16,352 bases of DNA, from assembly GCA_030829925.1 (NCBI GenBank), contig JAURNZ010000003.1, forward strand, positions 1 to 16,352, written 5' to 3'. Position 1 is the stretch's first letter. The number at the start of each line of letters is the position of its first letter. Shown here in pieces: positions 7,636 to 13,917 of the stretch. The notes beneath the pieces are model-generated. The model was not told the DNA's origin. It saw only the letters and a list, made by a program, of their open reading frames with translations, and did not search any database. The stretch is from Gammaproteobacteria bacterium (GTDB lineage: Bacteria > Pseudomonadota > Gammaproteobacteria > Comchoanobacterales > Comchoanobacteraceae). Made by a program: the position numbers and the translations under genes.

Positions 7636-8400
7636 ATGAGCCGATCAGCAACAACTTTCAATGAACACTTTATGATTTTGCGCAAACAAATAATCGTTGC
7701 GTTAATCATCATCAGTGTGCTGTTCATTGGTTTTGTTTGTGTATCCAAAGATTTATATGGTTACTTAGCTTTGCCACTATTACAAAACTTACCACACAAT
7801 GGTCATATGATTGCAACGTCCATCATTACACCATTGCTTACCCCAATTAAATTTGCATTCTATTTGGCATTATTTGTTGGCATACCCATCATTGCCATTC
7901 AAACCTTGTTATTTGTTAGACCTGGCCTTAAAGCATTTGAACAAAAACTGGCAACGCATGCAACATTCAGTGCGATTGCATTATTTTACTTAGGCATGGC
8001 ATTCGGTTATTTTTGCGTATTCCCAACGGCATTTTATTTATTTGCACTGGCAACACCCGACCATGTCATTTTAATGCCTGATATGCAGCTTTATTTATCT
8101 TTTGCTTTACAAGGCATGCTAGCATTTGGCTTAACATTCCAAATACCATTGATTATCACAATATTAATTGCAACACGCATCATTGATGCCGAAACATGTC
8201 GCAAACAACGTTCTATTGTGATAGTTGGTGCGCTCACCATTGGGATGCTCATCACTCCGCCAGATGTGATATCACAAATCATGATTGCAATACCTATGTG
8301 TATTTTATTTGAAATTGGTATCATCGTTGGGGAGCGTTATCATAAACCAAATTTGGCAAAACCATCAAAATGTGCTTCAATTAGAAAAAGGAGGATCTAA
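7636..8400 (+). CDS. tatC: Twin-arginine translocase subunit TatC, divergent N-terminus
   Basis: TatC is the inner-membrane receptor that binds twin-arginine signal peptides and nucleates the Tat translocase. The 254-residue product has six membrane segments and clear TatC blocks: TPLLTPIKFAF at 65-75, LFVRPGLKAFEQKL at 92-105 (Glu102 matches E. coli Glu103), YLSFALQGMLAFGLTFQIP at 153-171, and LITPPDVISQ at 205-214. Two normally important acids are changed. The N-terminal HLxELR motif reads HFMILR, so Ile14 replaces the signal-peptide-binding glutamate (E. coli Glu15), and Gln169 replaces E. coli Glu170. The gene starts 3 bases after ldt with no clear Shine-Dalgarno, so translation may be coupled. 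The tatA ribosome site lies inside its last codons. Confidence 0.95.
   Translation: MSRSATTFNEHFMILRKQIIVALIIISVLFIGFVCVSKDLYGYLALPLLQNLPHNGHMIATSIITPLLTPIKFAFYLALFVGIPIIAIQTLLFVRPGLKAFEQKLATHATFSAIALFYLGMAFGYFCVFPTAFYLFALATPDHVILMPDMQLYLSFALQGMLAFGLTFQIPLIITILIATRIIDAETCRKQRSIVIVGALTIGMLITPPDVISQIMIAIPMCILFEIGIIVGERYHKPNLAKPSKCASIRKRRI
8389..8394 (+). promoter_or_regulatory. Shine-Dalgarno that fixes the tatA start
   Basis: AGGAGG within the last codons of tatC stands 7 bases before ATG 8402. It places the tatA start there and not at upstream in-frame ATGs that overlap tatC. Confidence 0.85.
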
Positions 8401-8401
8401 T

Positions 8402-8596
8402 ATGGGAATTAGTGGCATTAGTCCTTGGTCATTATTACTGATCATAGCAATTTTAATCTTATTATTTGGAACTAAACGTTTAAAAAATCTTGGAAAAGAC
8501 CTAGGTGATATGATTCAATCTTTTCAAAAAAGTTTAGATACAGAAGATCAGACAACTGTTCGTAAAAAGACAGCTAAAAAAACCAAACGCAAATGA
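8402..8596 (+). CDS. tatA: Sec-independent translocase protein TatA
   Basis: TatA subunits polymerise around a substrate-loaded TatBC complex to let folded proteins cross the inner membrane. The 64-residue product begins MGISGISPWSLLLIIAILIL, a single membrane helix. It is followed by LLFGTKRL (the invariant FG hinge), an amphipathic helix KNLGKDLGDMIQSFQKSL, and a short Lys/Arg/Thr tail. Length and motif match TatA or TatE. The start is set by AGGAGG 7 bases upstream. A longer in-frame reading from 8285 would add residues out of register with the family and overlap tatC, so I rejected it. The last codon and stop overlap the tatB start in an ATGA arrangement, implying coupled translation. Confidence 0.95.
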   Translation: MGISGISPWSLLLIIAILILLFGTKRLKNLGKDLGDMIQSFQKSLDTEDQTTVRKKTAKKTKRK

Positions 8597-8799
8597 GTTT
8601 TGTAGAACTTATTATCATTGTAATTGCAGGTATATTGTTCATCAAACCAGAACAATTACCTGGTCTCTTAAATAGCCTCAGAAAAGGCTACAACATTGTT
8701 ATAAAAATCTTGCGCCAAAAAGAAACTCAGATTACACAAAGCAGCCAGCTCGAGTGGCTTAATAAAAAAATGACAGATAATAAAAAAAAGAAGAAATAA
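8593..8799 (+). CDS. tatB: TatB-like translocase subunit, very short
   Basis: TatB partners TatC in the receptor complex for twin-arginine substrates. This 68-residue product has the expected N-terminus: Glu5 just before a hydrophobic helix (LIIIVIAGILFI), then KPEQLPGLLNSLRKGY. This corresponds to the GPxRLP hinge and amphipathic helix of TatB, with Lys replacing the usual hinge glycine. The remainder is a short polar helix and a poly-lysine end. Typical proteobacterial TatB is 90-170 residues, so most of the C-terminal cytoplasmic region is missing. It overlaps tatA by 4 bases. A second TatA-like protein is the alternative reading, but the PEQLP motif and the early Glu favour TatB. Confidence 0.75.
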   Translation: MSFVELIIIVIAGILFIKPEQLPGLLNSLRKGYNIVIKILRQKETQITQSSQLEWLNKKMTDNKKKKK

Positions 8800-8805
8800 A
8801 CTTAA

Positions 8806-9738
8806 TTACAATGACCTACTAAGGTCATCACCAAAACCATCATCTTCTGAATTAGCATCACTAATATTACTTAAATTATCAAAAGAAGGACTACCACTTC
8901 TTCCTTTATATAAAGGATAATTGGATCTTAGTTGTGATCTCAATTGACTATTGTCAAGAAACTTATGGTCTTCTGTATTTTCAACCATTGAAACATTAAT
9001 TACATCAACATTATCTTGAACACTGTATCTAAACAAAAAATAAACCATTGGTGTAACACAACAAACAAATAATGGCAAATAAGGAGTAGTAGATAAACAT
9101 AATACAGCCATACTGACCCCTAAAAGTCCAAAACTAATCTTCCATTGAGTTAACAACTCAGCATTAAAGTCCATTAAAAAAAATGTAATGATAGATTGTG
9201 CGATAGCACCATAAATGCCAGACAACAATAAGCTACTAGATAACGGATTTGTCATTAGAAAAAAAACATTAATACTGAAACAAAAAACAATCGTTACAAT
9301 AAAACCCAGCAAAGGCGCACTAATAAACTGAGTAAAATCATGTATTAAAGTATTATTGCTATGGTTTTGGCTAGGCAAAGATGAATAAAATGCACCCAAT
9401 ATTAAATGATAAAGCAAACACAAGACCAAAGGAAATACTGGCAAATAGCTTGCAAAAACAACAACATAAGTCATAACAATGGTAAATACGCTCAAGACAA
9501 GCACGTGTCTTAAATCGCTATACACTTTAGCTTCATTTTTTTTATATGGCATTTGTTCTTTAGCATATTGAATGCCTGCACCAAAAATAGAGCCAAAAAT
9601 GATTTCTACATAAAGGGATGACTCAACACTAATCATAAAACCAAACAATGGCTGCATGAACGAAAACACTAAAAAAGCATCTATTAAAAAAACTGCAATA
9701 AAGCCTAGAAAGGCTGCTTTAAGATAAGCTTTACTCAT
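8806..9738 (-). CDS. Unrecognised multi-membrane protein with acidic Ser-rich tail (paralogue 2)
   Basis: I do not recognise this family. From ATG 9738 the 310-residue product has about eight hydrophobic segments between residues 8 and 242. A hydrophilic tail of some 65 residues follows, rich in Ser, Asn and Asp and ending GFGDDLSRSL. Near residue 48 it carries IFGSIFGAGIQYAKE, and near 212 AVLCLSTTPYLPLFVCCVTP. Similar segments sit at matching places in the neighbouring upstream gene, so the two look like an old tandem duplication. An in-frame ATG at 9756 would overlap that gene by 16 bases. I prefer 9738, which follows the upstream stop by 2 bases and suits the membrane-helix register. No transport or enzyme motif was seen. 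Its end is only 6 bases from convergent tatB. Confidence 0.8.
   Translation of the reverse strand: MSKAYLKAAFLGFIAVFLIDAFLVFSFMQPLFGFMISVESSLYVEIIFGSIFGAGIQYAKEQMPYKKNEAKVYSDLRHVLVLSVFTIVMTYVVVFASYLPVFPLVLCLLYHLILGAFYSSLPSQNHSNNTLIHDFTQFISAPLLGFIVTIVFCFSINVFFLMTNPLSSSLLLSGIYGAIAQSIITFFLMDFNAELLTQWKISFGLLGVSMAVLCLSTTPYLPLFVCCVTPMVYFLFRYSVQDNVDVINVSMVENTEDHKFLDNSQLRSQLRSNYPLYKGRSGSPSFDNLSNISDANSEDDGFGDDLSRSL
8811..8828. repeat. Perfect hairpin at the tatB / membrane-gene convergence
   Basis: ATGACCT (8811-8817) and AGGTCAT (8822-8828) form a 7-base stem with loop ACTA, just beyond the tatB stop and inside the last codons of the minus-strand gene. No T run follows directly on either strand, so it is at best a weak two-way terminator or an RNA 3'-end stabiliser. 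Confidence 0.4.
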
Positions 9739-9740
9739 AT

Positions 9741-10631
9741 TTAATTCAACCCACATTTAGCTGAAACATAACCATGAGCATCGTTAGGACTAACAATTGG
9801 AGGTCTTGTATTGATGAAATCAGGACCATTCATTAAACTTTGACCATGGCGCACACTTAATTTCGGAACAACTTCAAGATCTCTTTCATCCGTGGTAAAT
9901 TTTTGATTGGATAACCAACTAGATAAGGGATAATAATTAAGTGCCGGTGTTAGATACAACAAACAACTAAGCAAGGGCATCTGACAGATACATAATGTAG
10001 CGGTAGATATTGCAAAAACAAAGCAGGAAACATAAAATTGCTGTTCAAAAGATATAAACTCAACACCGAATGTATTCAAAACCAACCATATGATTGAACA
10101 CCAAATACTTAAACTAGCAATGGTCAAATCAAAGCCAATCATAACCCCAAAAACATGTGTACATAATGCACCATAACAAACACCAAAGACGCCAATGATT
10201 AATGAAATTAAAAATTGAAGTTCTACATCAAGTTCTTCTAAACGTTTTATATTTGCTTCATCAACAAAACGATTATAAATCACAAATACCGCACTTAACA
10301 TAGAAATGCCCAAAAAAGTTGCGGGGTAAAAGTAGCAAATCGCAAAAATTTTATAAACATTCAAAGCAAAAAATGATAAAACATGCATTTGTATAAGATG
10401 TTTCAGCGCAGGTTTTAACCATTCATTTTTAAATTTATTATCTTCTATGGAACGAAACTCATACTTAGCACATTGAACATAACCCCAACCAAACAGTACA
10501 CCAAATAAAAAACATAATGGTATTGAAAAAACTGGAAAAAGTGGAGCACCATATAAAAAGATATTAAATTGATTACTAATCAACAATAAAATCACAGCAA
10601 GCACGCATGAAAACACATGAAGAAATTTCAT
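9741..10631 (-). CDS. Unrecognised multi-membrane protein with cytosolic tail (paralogue 1)
   Basis: I do not recognise this family. Starting at ATG 10631 gives 296 residues with about eight membrane segments and a polar tail of some 65 residues from about 230. It resembles the next gene's product: LFGVLFGWGYVQCAK against IFGSIFGAGIQYAK, and ATLCICQMPLLSCLLYLTP against AVLCLSTTPYLPLFVCCVTP. In-frame starts also exist at 10709, 10682 and 10679. A near-consensus promoter has its -10 at 10681-10686, so transcription would begin downstream of those codons. ATG 10631 also puts the first helix in register with the paralogue, although no good Shine-Dalgarno precedes it. The start is therefore moderately sure. 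The next gene follows after 2 bases, making an operon. Function is unknown. Confidence 0.75.
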   Translation of the reverse strand: MKFLHVFSCVLAVILLLISNQFNIFLYGAPLFPVFSIPLCFLFGVLFGWGYVQCAKYEFRSIEDNKFKNEWLKPALKHLIQMHVLSFFALNVYKIFAICYFYPATFLGISMLSAVFVIYNRFVDEANIKRLEELDVELQFLISLIIGVFGVCYGALCTHVFGVMIGFDLTIASLSIWCSIIWLVLNTFGVEFISFEQQFYVSCFVFAISTATLCICQMPLLSCLLYLTPALNYYPLSSWLSNQKFTTDERDLEVVPKLSVRHGQSLMNGPDFINTRPPIVSPNDAHGYVSAKCGLN

Positions 10632-10680
10632 TTTTATTTCAAATTTTAGCTGAACTGGAATAATTGAATTATTTCTCATC

Positions 10681-10709
10681 ATAATAAATACCAACGACAA
10701 CCGTATCAA
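10681..10709 (-). promoter_or_regulatory. Promoter of the tandem membrane-protein operon
   Basis: On the minus strand TTGATA (plus 10704-10709, five of six) is followed by a 17-base spacer and TATTAT (plus 10681-10686, five of six). It overlaps several possible upstream start codons of the 9741-10631 gene and argues against their use. It also separates this operon from the MFS gene, which ends about 40 bases upstream. Confidence 0.6.
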
Positions 10710-10747
10710 ATATACCTAACTTGTACAAACCTAGTATAAATAATTAA

Positions 10748-11941
10748 TCAATTTGATGCAAAAGATTCAAATTGTCGATGATGACCATTAGAAGCATAAT
10801 CAATCACAAACAACACACATGTGCTTAAAACAATTAGTTCACTCAGTGAAAATAACGTATCATTCGCTAAAAAGATACTCATAACAGTACCAGCAACTAA
10901 AGCTATATTTTGAATAACGCCCATAACAGCTAAGCTCATCGCTTGTTTCTGATTGGCAAGCTTAAACTGTGTGGTCGAAGAATACAATGTTGCTAATAAG
11001 CTTGATGCAACCGTAATCAATCCACCTGCAAGATAAAATAATAAGTCATACGCATAGAGGCGATTAAATAAGAAGAAAATTGGCGCTATCAATAAAATCA
11101 ACATCAAAATATAATTTAAGTATATTGCACCAAAAACCTCTCTCAGTTGCCTGAGGTATAATCTTGCAACAATTGAAAAACAACTAAACACAAACATTAA
11201 TGATGCATAGTGCATACTAGACCAATGATGGTAATTCAATAGAAATAAAGCTAAATTTGTATTAAAATTTACGATAATTGATCGGGCAAAGCCTCCTAAT
11301 AGACTTTTACACATTAACTCCATATTTCCTAAAACAACCATAAAATCTTTTTTCGGAGAACTCGATCGAGGTTGAATAAAAATAAACGTTTGGCGACGTA
11401 AGAAATACAAGCCTAGCCCCATAGATGCAATAACAAGATAAATATAGCGCCAATGGCTATAATCATTAATCACACCACCTAAAATTGGTAGTAAAACCGT
11501 CAACGCTGTAATGGCCGAGCTTAATTTTGCAAATTGGATTAAATAATTTGATTCATTTGCACCATATGCTTTTGCCATTGCAAATCGCCCCATTAAAAGA
11601 AAGCCTCCACAACATAATCCTTCTAAAATTCTAAGAATAAAGAAAATATGACTTGAATGTGTAAATGCATGTATTGTAAAACTTAAAATAAAAATGACAA
11701 TAGCAAATGAAATGATTTTTTGTACCGGATACTTAGGTAGCATATACGCGAACAAAAATTGGCCTAAAGTAAAAAAAGCCCAAAAGGTAGTAATTGATAA
11801 TTTCATTTCTGCGTGACTTAATTTAAACGCAGTTCCTATCGCACTGATCGCAGGTAGCTCAAAAGACAAAGGTAAAACTGCAAGCCCATAAACCAACGCC
11901 ATCAATACTACATAGCTTGTCTCTTTTGTAATCTGCATCAT
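10748..11941 (-). CDS. Major facilitator superfamily transporter, Bcr/CflA-like
   Basis: A 397-residue inner-membrane protein with about twelve hydrophobic segments. The pattern follows the drug-efflux Bcr/CflA branch: LPAISAIGTAF at 29-39, RILEGLCCGGFLLMGRF at 104-120 (motif B region), and VLLPILGGVINDYSHWRYIYL at 149-169 (motif C region, with the usual Trp-Arg). Motif A between helices 2 and 3, normally with conserved Asp and Arg pairs, is degenerate here (YMLPKYPVQK, 66-75). The substrate cannot be read from sequence; a multidrug or metabolite exporter is possible. The ATG overlaps the stop of the YciO-type gene by 4 bases, so the two are translationally coupled, though no functional link is known to me. 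Confidence 0.88.
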   Translation of the reverse strand: MMQITKETSYVVLMALVYGLAVLPLSFELPAISAIGTAFKLSHAEMKLSITTFWAFFTLGQFLFAYMLPKYPVQKIISFAIVIFILSFTIHAFTHSSHIFFILRILEGLCCGGFLLMGRFAMAKAYGANESNYLIQFAKLSSAITALTVLLPILGGVINDYSHWRYIYLVIASMGLGLYFLRRQTFIFIQPRSSSPKKDFMVVLGNMELMCKSLLGGFARSIIVNFNTNLALFLLNYHHWSSMHYASLMFVFSCFSIVARLYLRQLREVFGAIYLNYILMLILLIAPIFFLFNRLYAYDLLFYLAGGLITVASSLLATLYSSTTQFKLANQKQAMSLAVMGVIQNIALVAGTVMSIFLANDTLFSLSELIVLSTCVLFVIDYASNGHHRQFESFASN

Positions 11942-12558
11942 GGTGTAATGAAAGCAGAAATCTTTTCAAAATCTAAACCACGCCTGATTAACTTTGGTGG
12001 TAACATAGTCATATCTAAAATACTTGAAGGTTGATTTTCAACACCATAAAAAGTTTTTAACCATGTACTTGCATAACTACCGGACAACTTTTCAATATCA
12101 GCATTGTTTTCTATATTTTCAATTGGTTGCCCAACCATTGAACTTGAACAAGCATCAATGATTTTGTGAATTAAGTCATGTCTTGGAATACGAACACCTA
12201 CTTGTTCTCTAGACTTCATTTTGTATTTCTTCAGTGTTTTTTGTTGCGCATTTAATAAAAATGTTACTGAAGCTGGGACAACTGAATTTAATAATCGATA
12301 GGTCATATTGTCAACTTGCATAATTTCACTGGCTTGAGATATAGATGCACAAAGAAAGGTCAAAGGACGATCTTGCTTCCCAATGGCTTTCTGAAATAGA
12401 TTAATCATCTTTACAGCCTCAGGCTGATTAGCAAGCCCACACAAACAATAGTACGTGTCTGTTGGCAGAATAACCAACTCACCACGCTCTAATGTCTGAA
12501 TGACTCGATCGAACTGCTGCTTGGATGGATGATACTGATCAACAAATATGGTTTCCAT
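11938..12558 (-). CDS. YciO/YrdC/Sua5-family protein
   Basis: The family includes TsaC/Sua5, which make threonylcarbamoyl-AMP for tRNA t6A37, and YciO, whose role is less clear. The 206-residue product has LPTDTYYCLC at 31-40, KQDRPLTFLC at 61-70, VGVRIPRHDLI at 120-130, PSSILDMT at 177-184 and IRRGLDF at 191-197. Length, the VDNMTYRLL block (82-90) and PSSILDMT favour the YciO branch over TsaC. The segment that normally reads S-T-S-A-N is SSMVGQPIEN here, so the nucleotide-site loop is altered. AGGTGA before ATG 12558 supports the start. It is the first gene of a two-gene operon with the MFS transporter. Whether it makes threonylcarbamoyl-AMP is doubtful. Confidence 0.88.
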   Translation of the reverse strand: METIFVDQYHPSKQQFDRVIQTLERGELVILPTDTYYCLCGLANQPEAVKMINLFQKAIGKQDRPLTFLCASISQASEIMQVDNMTYRLLNSVVPASVTFLLNAQQKTLKKYKMKSREQVGVRIPRHDLIHKIIDACSSSMVGQPIENIENNADIEKLSGSYASTWLKTFYGVENQPSSILDMTMLPPKLIRRGLDFEKISAFITP

Positions 12559-12576
12559 TTTTCACCTTTTTTCAAT

Positions 12577-12609
12577 AGTATACAATAAATCATTTATTAT
12601 GCTATTGTA
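12577..12609 (-). promoter_or_regulatory. Possible yciO-side -10 with nested inverted repeats
   Basis: On the minus strand TATACT (plus 12577-12582, five of six) lies 18 bases before ATG 12558. Next to it is a perfect palindrome, AATAAAT-C-ATTTATT (12584-12598). TACAATA (12581-12587) is mirrored by TATTGTA (12603-12609), with arm centres 22 bases apart. No good -35 is seen at 16-18 bases. An operator is possible, but AT-rich DNA makes chance palindromes common. Confidence 0.3.
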
Positions 12610-12622
12610 AAGAATTAATCAT

Positions 12623-12651
12623 TTGATTGCATCTATATTATAAATTATAAT
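12623..12651 (+). promoter_or_regulatory. yciB promoter predicting a leaderless message
   Basis: TTGATT (12623-12628, four of six) is followed by a 17-base spacer and a perfect TATAAT (12646-12651). Seven bases beyond the -10 is 12658, the A of the yciB ATG. No Shine-Dalgarno precedes that ATG, which agrees with a leaderless or near-leaderless transcript. Confidence 0.6.
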
Positions 12652-12657
12652 AGATAT

Positions 12658-13191
12658 ATGGTATCAATTCTTCATTTATTGCCTTTGGCATTCTTTTTTC
12701 TGAGTTATAAATTTTATGACATTTATATTGCAACATTTATGCTAATGATCATAAGCAGCATTGTTTTTCCATTAGGATGGTTTATTAATAAAAAAATCAA
12801 TCGCAATGAAGTGGTCATGCTAGGTTTTATTTTGACATTTGGCGTTGCCACCCTATTCTTTCATAACGCTCATTTTATTATGTGGAAAGTAAGTATCATT
12901 TTTTGGACATTAAGTTTGTGCGTTTTAGCCAACAAGTTTTTTAACAAAAAACATACAAGCTATTTATTACTAAGTGAAAACATTCAAATGTCTGATAATC
13001 AATGGGCCGCGTTAGATAATTACCTGATTAGCTATGGTTTTATCATGGGCACAGTAAATTGGATTATATTTACCTATCTACCAGAAGCAACCTGGGTAAA
13101 CTTTAAAACATTTGGCTTACTTGCTGCATCTATTATATTTTCAATCATTATTGCCATACATATATCAAGAAATGCAAAGAGTATTAGTTGA
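12658..13191 (+). CDS. yciB: YciB / septation protein A family inner-membrane protein
   Basis: YciB (also called IspZ or septation protein A) is an inner-membrane protein linked to envelope integrity and cell division in gammaproteobacteria; its biochemical role is not settled. The 177-residue length matches E. coli (179). Family features are LLPLAFFFLSYKFYDIYIAT at 7-26, the FILTFGVATLFFHNAHFIMWK region at 56-77, and NWIIFTYLPEATWVNFKTFG in the last third. Five to six membrane segments are expected. The N-terminus aligns with the family from its first residues, so ATG 12658 is correct despite the lack of a ribosome site. Its TGA shares one base with the bolA ATG (TGATG), so the two are coupled. 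Confidence 0.93.
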   Translation: MVSILHLLPLAFFFLSYKFYDIYIATFMLMIISSIVFPLGWFINKKINRNEVVMLGFILTFGVATLFFHNAHFIMWKVSIIFWTLSLCVLANKFFNKKHTSYLLLSENIQMSDNQWAALDNYLISYGFIMGTVNWIIFTYLPEATWVNFKTFGLLAASIIFSIIIAIHISRNAKSIS

Positions 13192-13457
13192 TGCATGCTG
13201 AGCGAATTCAAAAAGCCATCCTTAAGCTACAAAACCTAGATCCTCTCCATCTCGAAGTCATTGATGAGAGCCACCTCCATGTTGGACATGCAGGTGCTCA
13301 ATCAGGCCTTTCACATATAAAGATAAAAATTTCAAGCCACAAATTTTCTGGATTATCTCGCTTAAAGCAACATCAAGTAATATACCAAACACTTGGTGAA
13401 ATGATGACAACTGATTTTCATGCAGTCACCATAGAAATCATCCCACCAGCGTCTTAG
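13191..13457 (+). CDS. bolA: BolA family protein
   Basis: BolA-type proteins bind monothiol glutaredoxins through a shared [2Fe-2S] cluster and affect iron-sulfur delivery, cell shape and stress responses. The 88-residue product has the class II KH-like fold signatures: LEVIDESHLHVGHAGA at 21-36, SHIKIKISSHKFSGLSRLKQHQ at 41-62, and VIYQTLGEMM followed by FHAVTIEI with the conserved cluster-ligand His77. I use ATG 13191 rather than the TTG one codon earlier, because ATG overlaps the yciB stop by one base. The yciB-bolA neighbourhood is common in gammaproteobacteria, often with yciI between them, which is absent here. The 3' end overlaps the convergent peroxiredoxin gene by 20 bases. Confidence 0.93.
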   Translation: MHAERIQKAILKLQNLDPLHLEVIDESHLHVGHAGAQSGLSHIKIKISSHKFSGLSRLKQHQVIYQTLGEMMTTDFHAVTIEIIPPAS

Positions 13458-13905
13458 CAGCATCTAGAACAGCTTCAACATGGCCTGGAACCTTAACCTT
13501 ACGCCAGATATGTGTGATTTGACCCTGATCATTAATTAAAAAAGTAGAACGATCAATTCCCATATATTTTCTACCATACATAGACTTTTCGACAAGGACA
13601 CCATAATCATTACACATAATCTCATCTGTATCTGCTAATAAAGGAAATGAAAGCTCTAACTTATTTGCAAACTTCTCATGAGACTTCACGCTGTCTCGCG
13701 AAACACCAATCAATGACACACCCAGTGCATCAAATTTAGCTTTCATATCATTGAAATCAATGTTTTCTTTTGTGCACCCACTGGTATTATCTCTGGGATA
13801 GAAAAATACAACATAGGCTTTTCCTGAAAACGCATCTGATGTGATAATTTCGTCATTTTGATTTGGTAAATTAAAGTTTGGTGCAATTGTCCCTTCAGTC
13901 AACAT
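13438..13905 (-). CDS. bcp: Thioredoxin-dependent peroxiredoxin, Bcp/PrxQ type
   Basis: Bcp/PrxQ reduces hydrogen peroxide and organic peroxides in the cytoplasm. The 155-residue product has the active-site block FFYPRDNTSGCT at 34-45, with peroxidatic Cys44, Thr41 and Pro37, and the active-site Arg119 in IDRSTFLI. SRDSVKSHEKF and IWRKVKVPGH are typical of the family. In E. coli the resolving Cys lies five residues after the peroxidatic one; here that position is Ile49 and none of the intervening residues is Cys. The only other Cys is Cys98 in DEIMCNDYGV. AGGGGA before ATG 13905 sets the start and overlaps the nhaA stop, so this is the second gene of an nhaA-bcp operon. Its end overlaps bolA by 20 bases. 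Confidence 0.94.
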   Translation of the reverse strand: MLTEGTIAPNFNLPNQNDEIITSDAFSGKAYVVFFYPRDNTSGCTKENIDFNDMKAKFDALGVSLIGVSRDSVKSHEKFANKLELSFPLLADTDEIMCNDYGVLVEKSMYGRKYMGIDRSTFLINDQGQITHIWRKVKVPGHVEAVLDAAKTLVG

Positions 13906-13917
13906 AATTAAATCCCC

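Noticed and set aside
8285..8401. Upstream in-frame extension of tatA
   Set aside because: It overlaps the tatC end in another frame and adds residues absent from TatA proteins; AGGAGG at 8389-8394 sets ATG 8402.
13188..13190. TTG as the bolA start
   Set aside because: It adds one Met-like codon directly before an ATG that forms the usual TGATG stop-start overlap.
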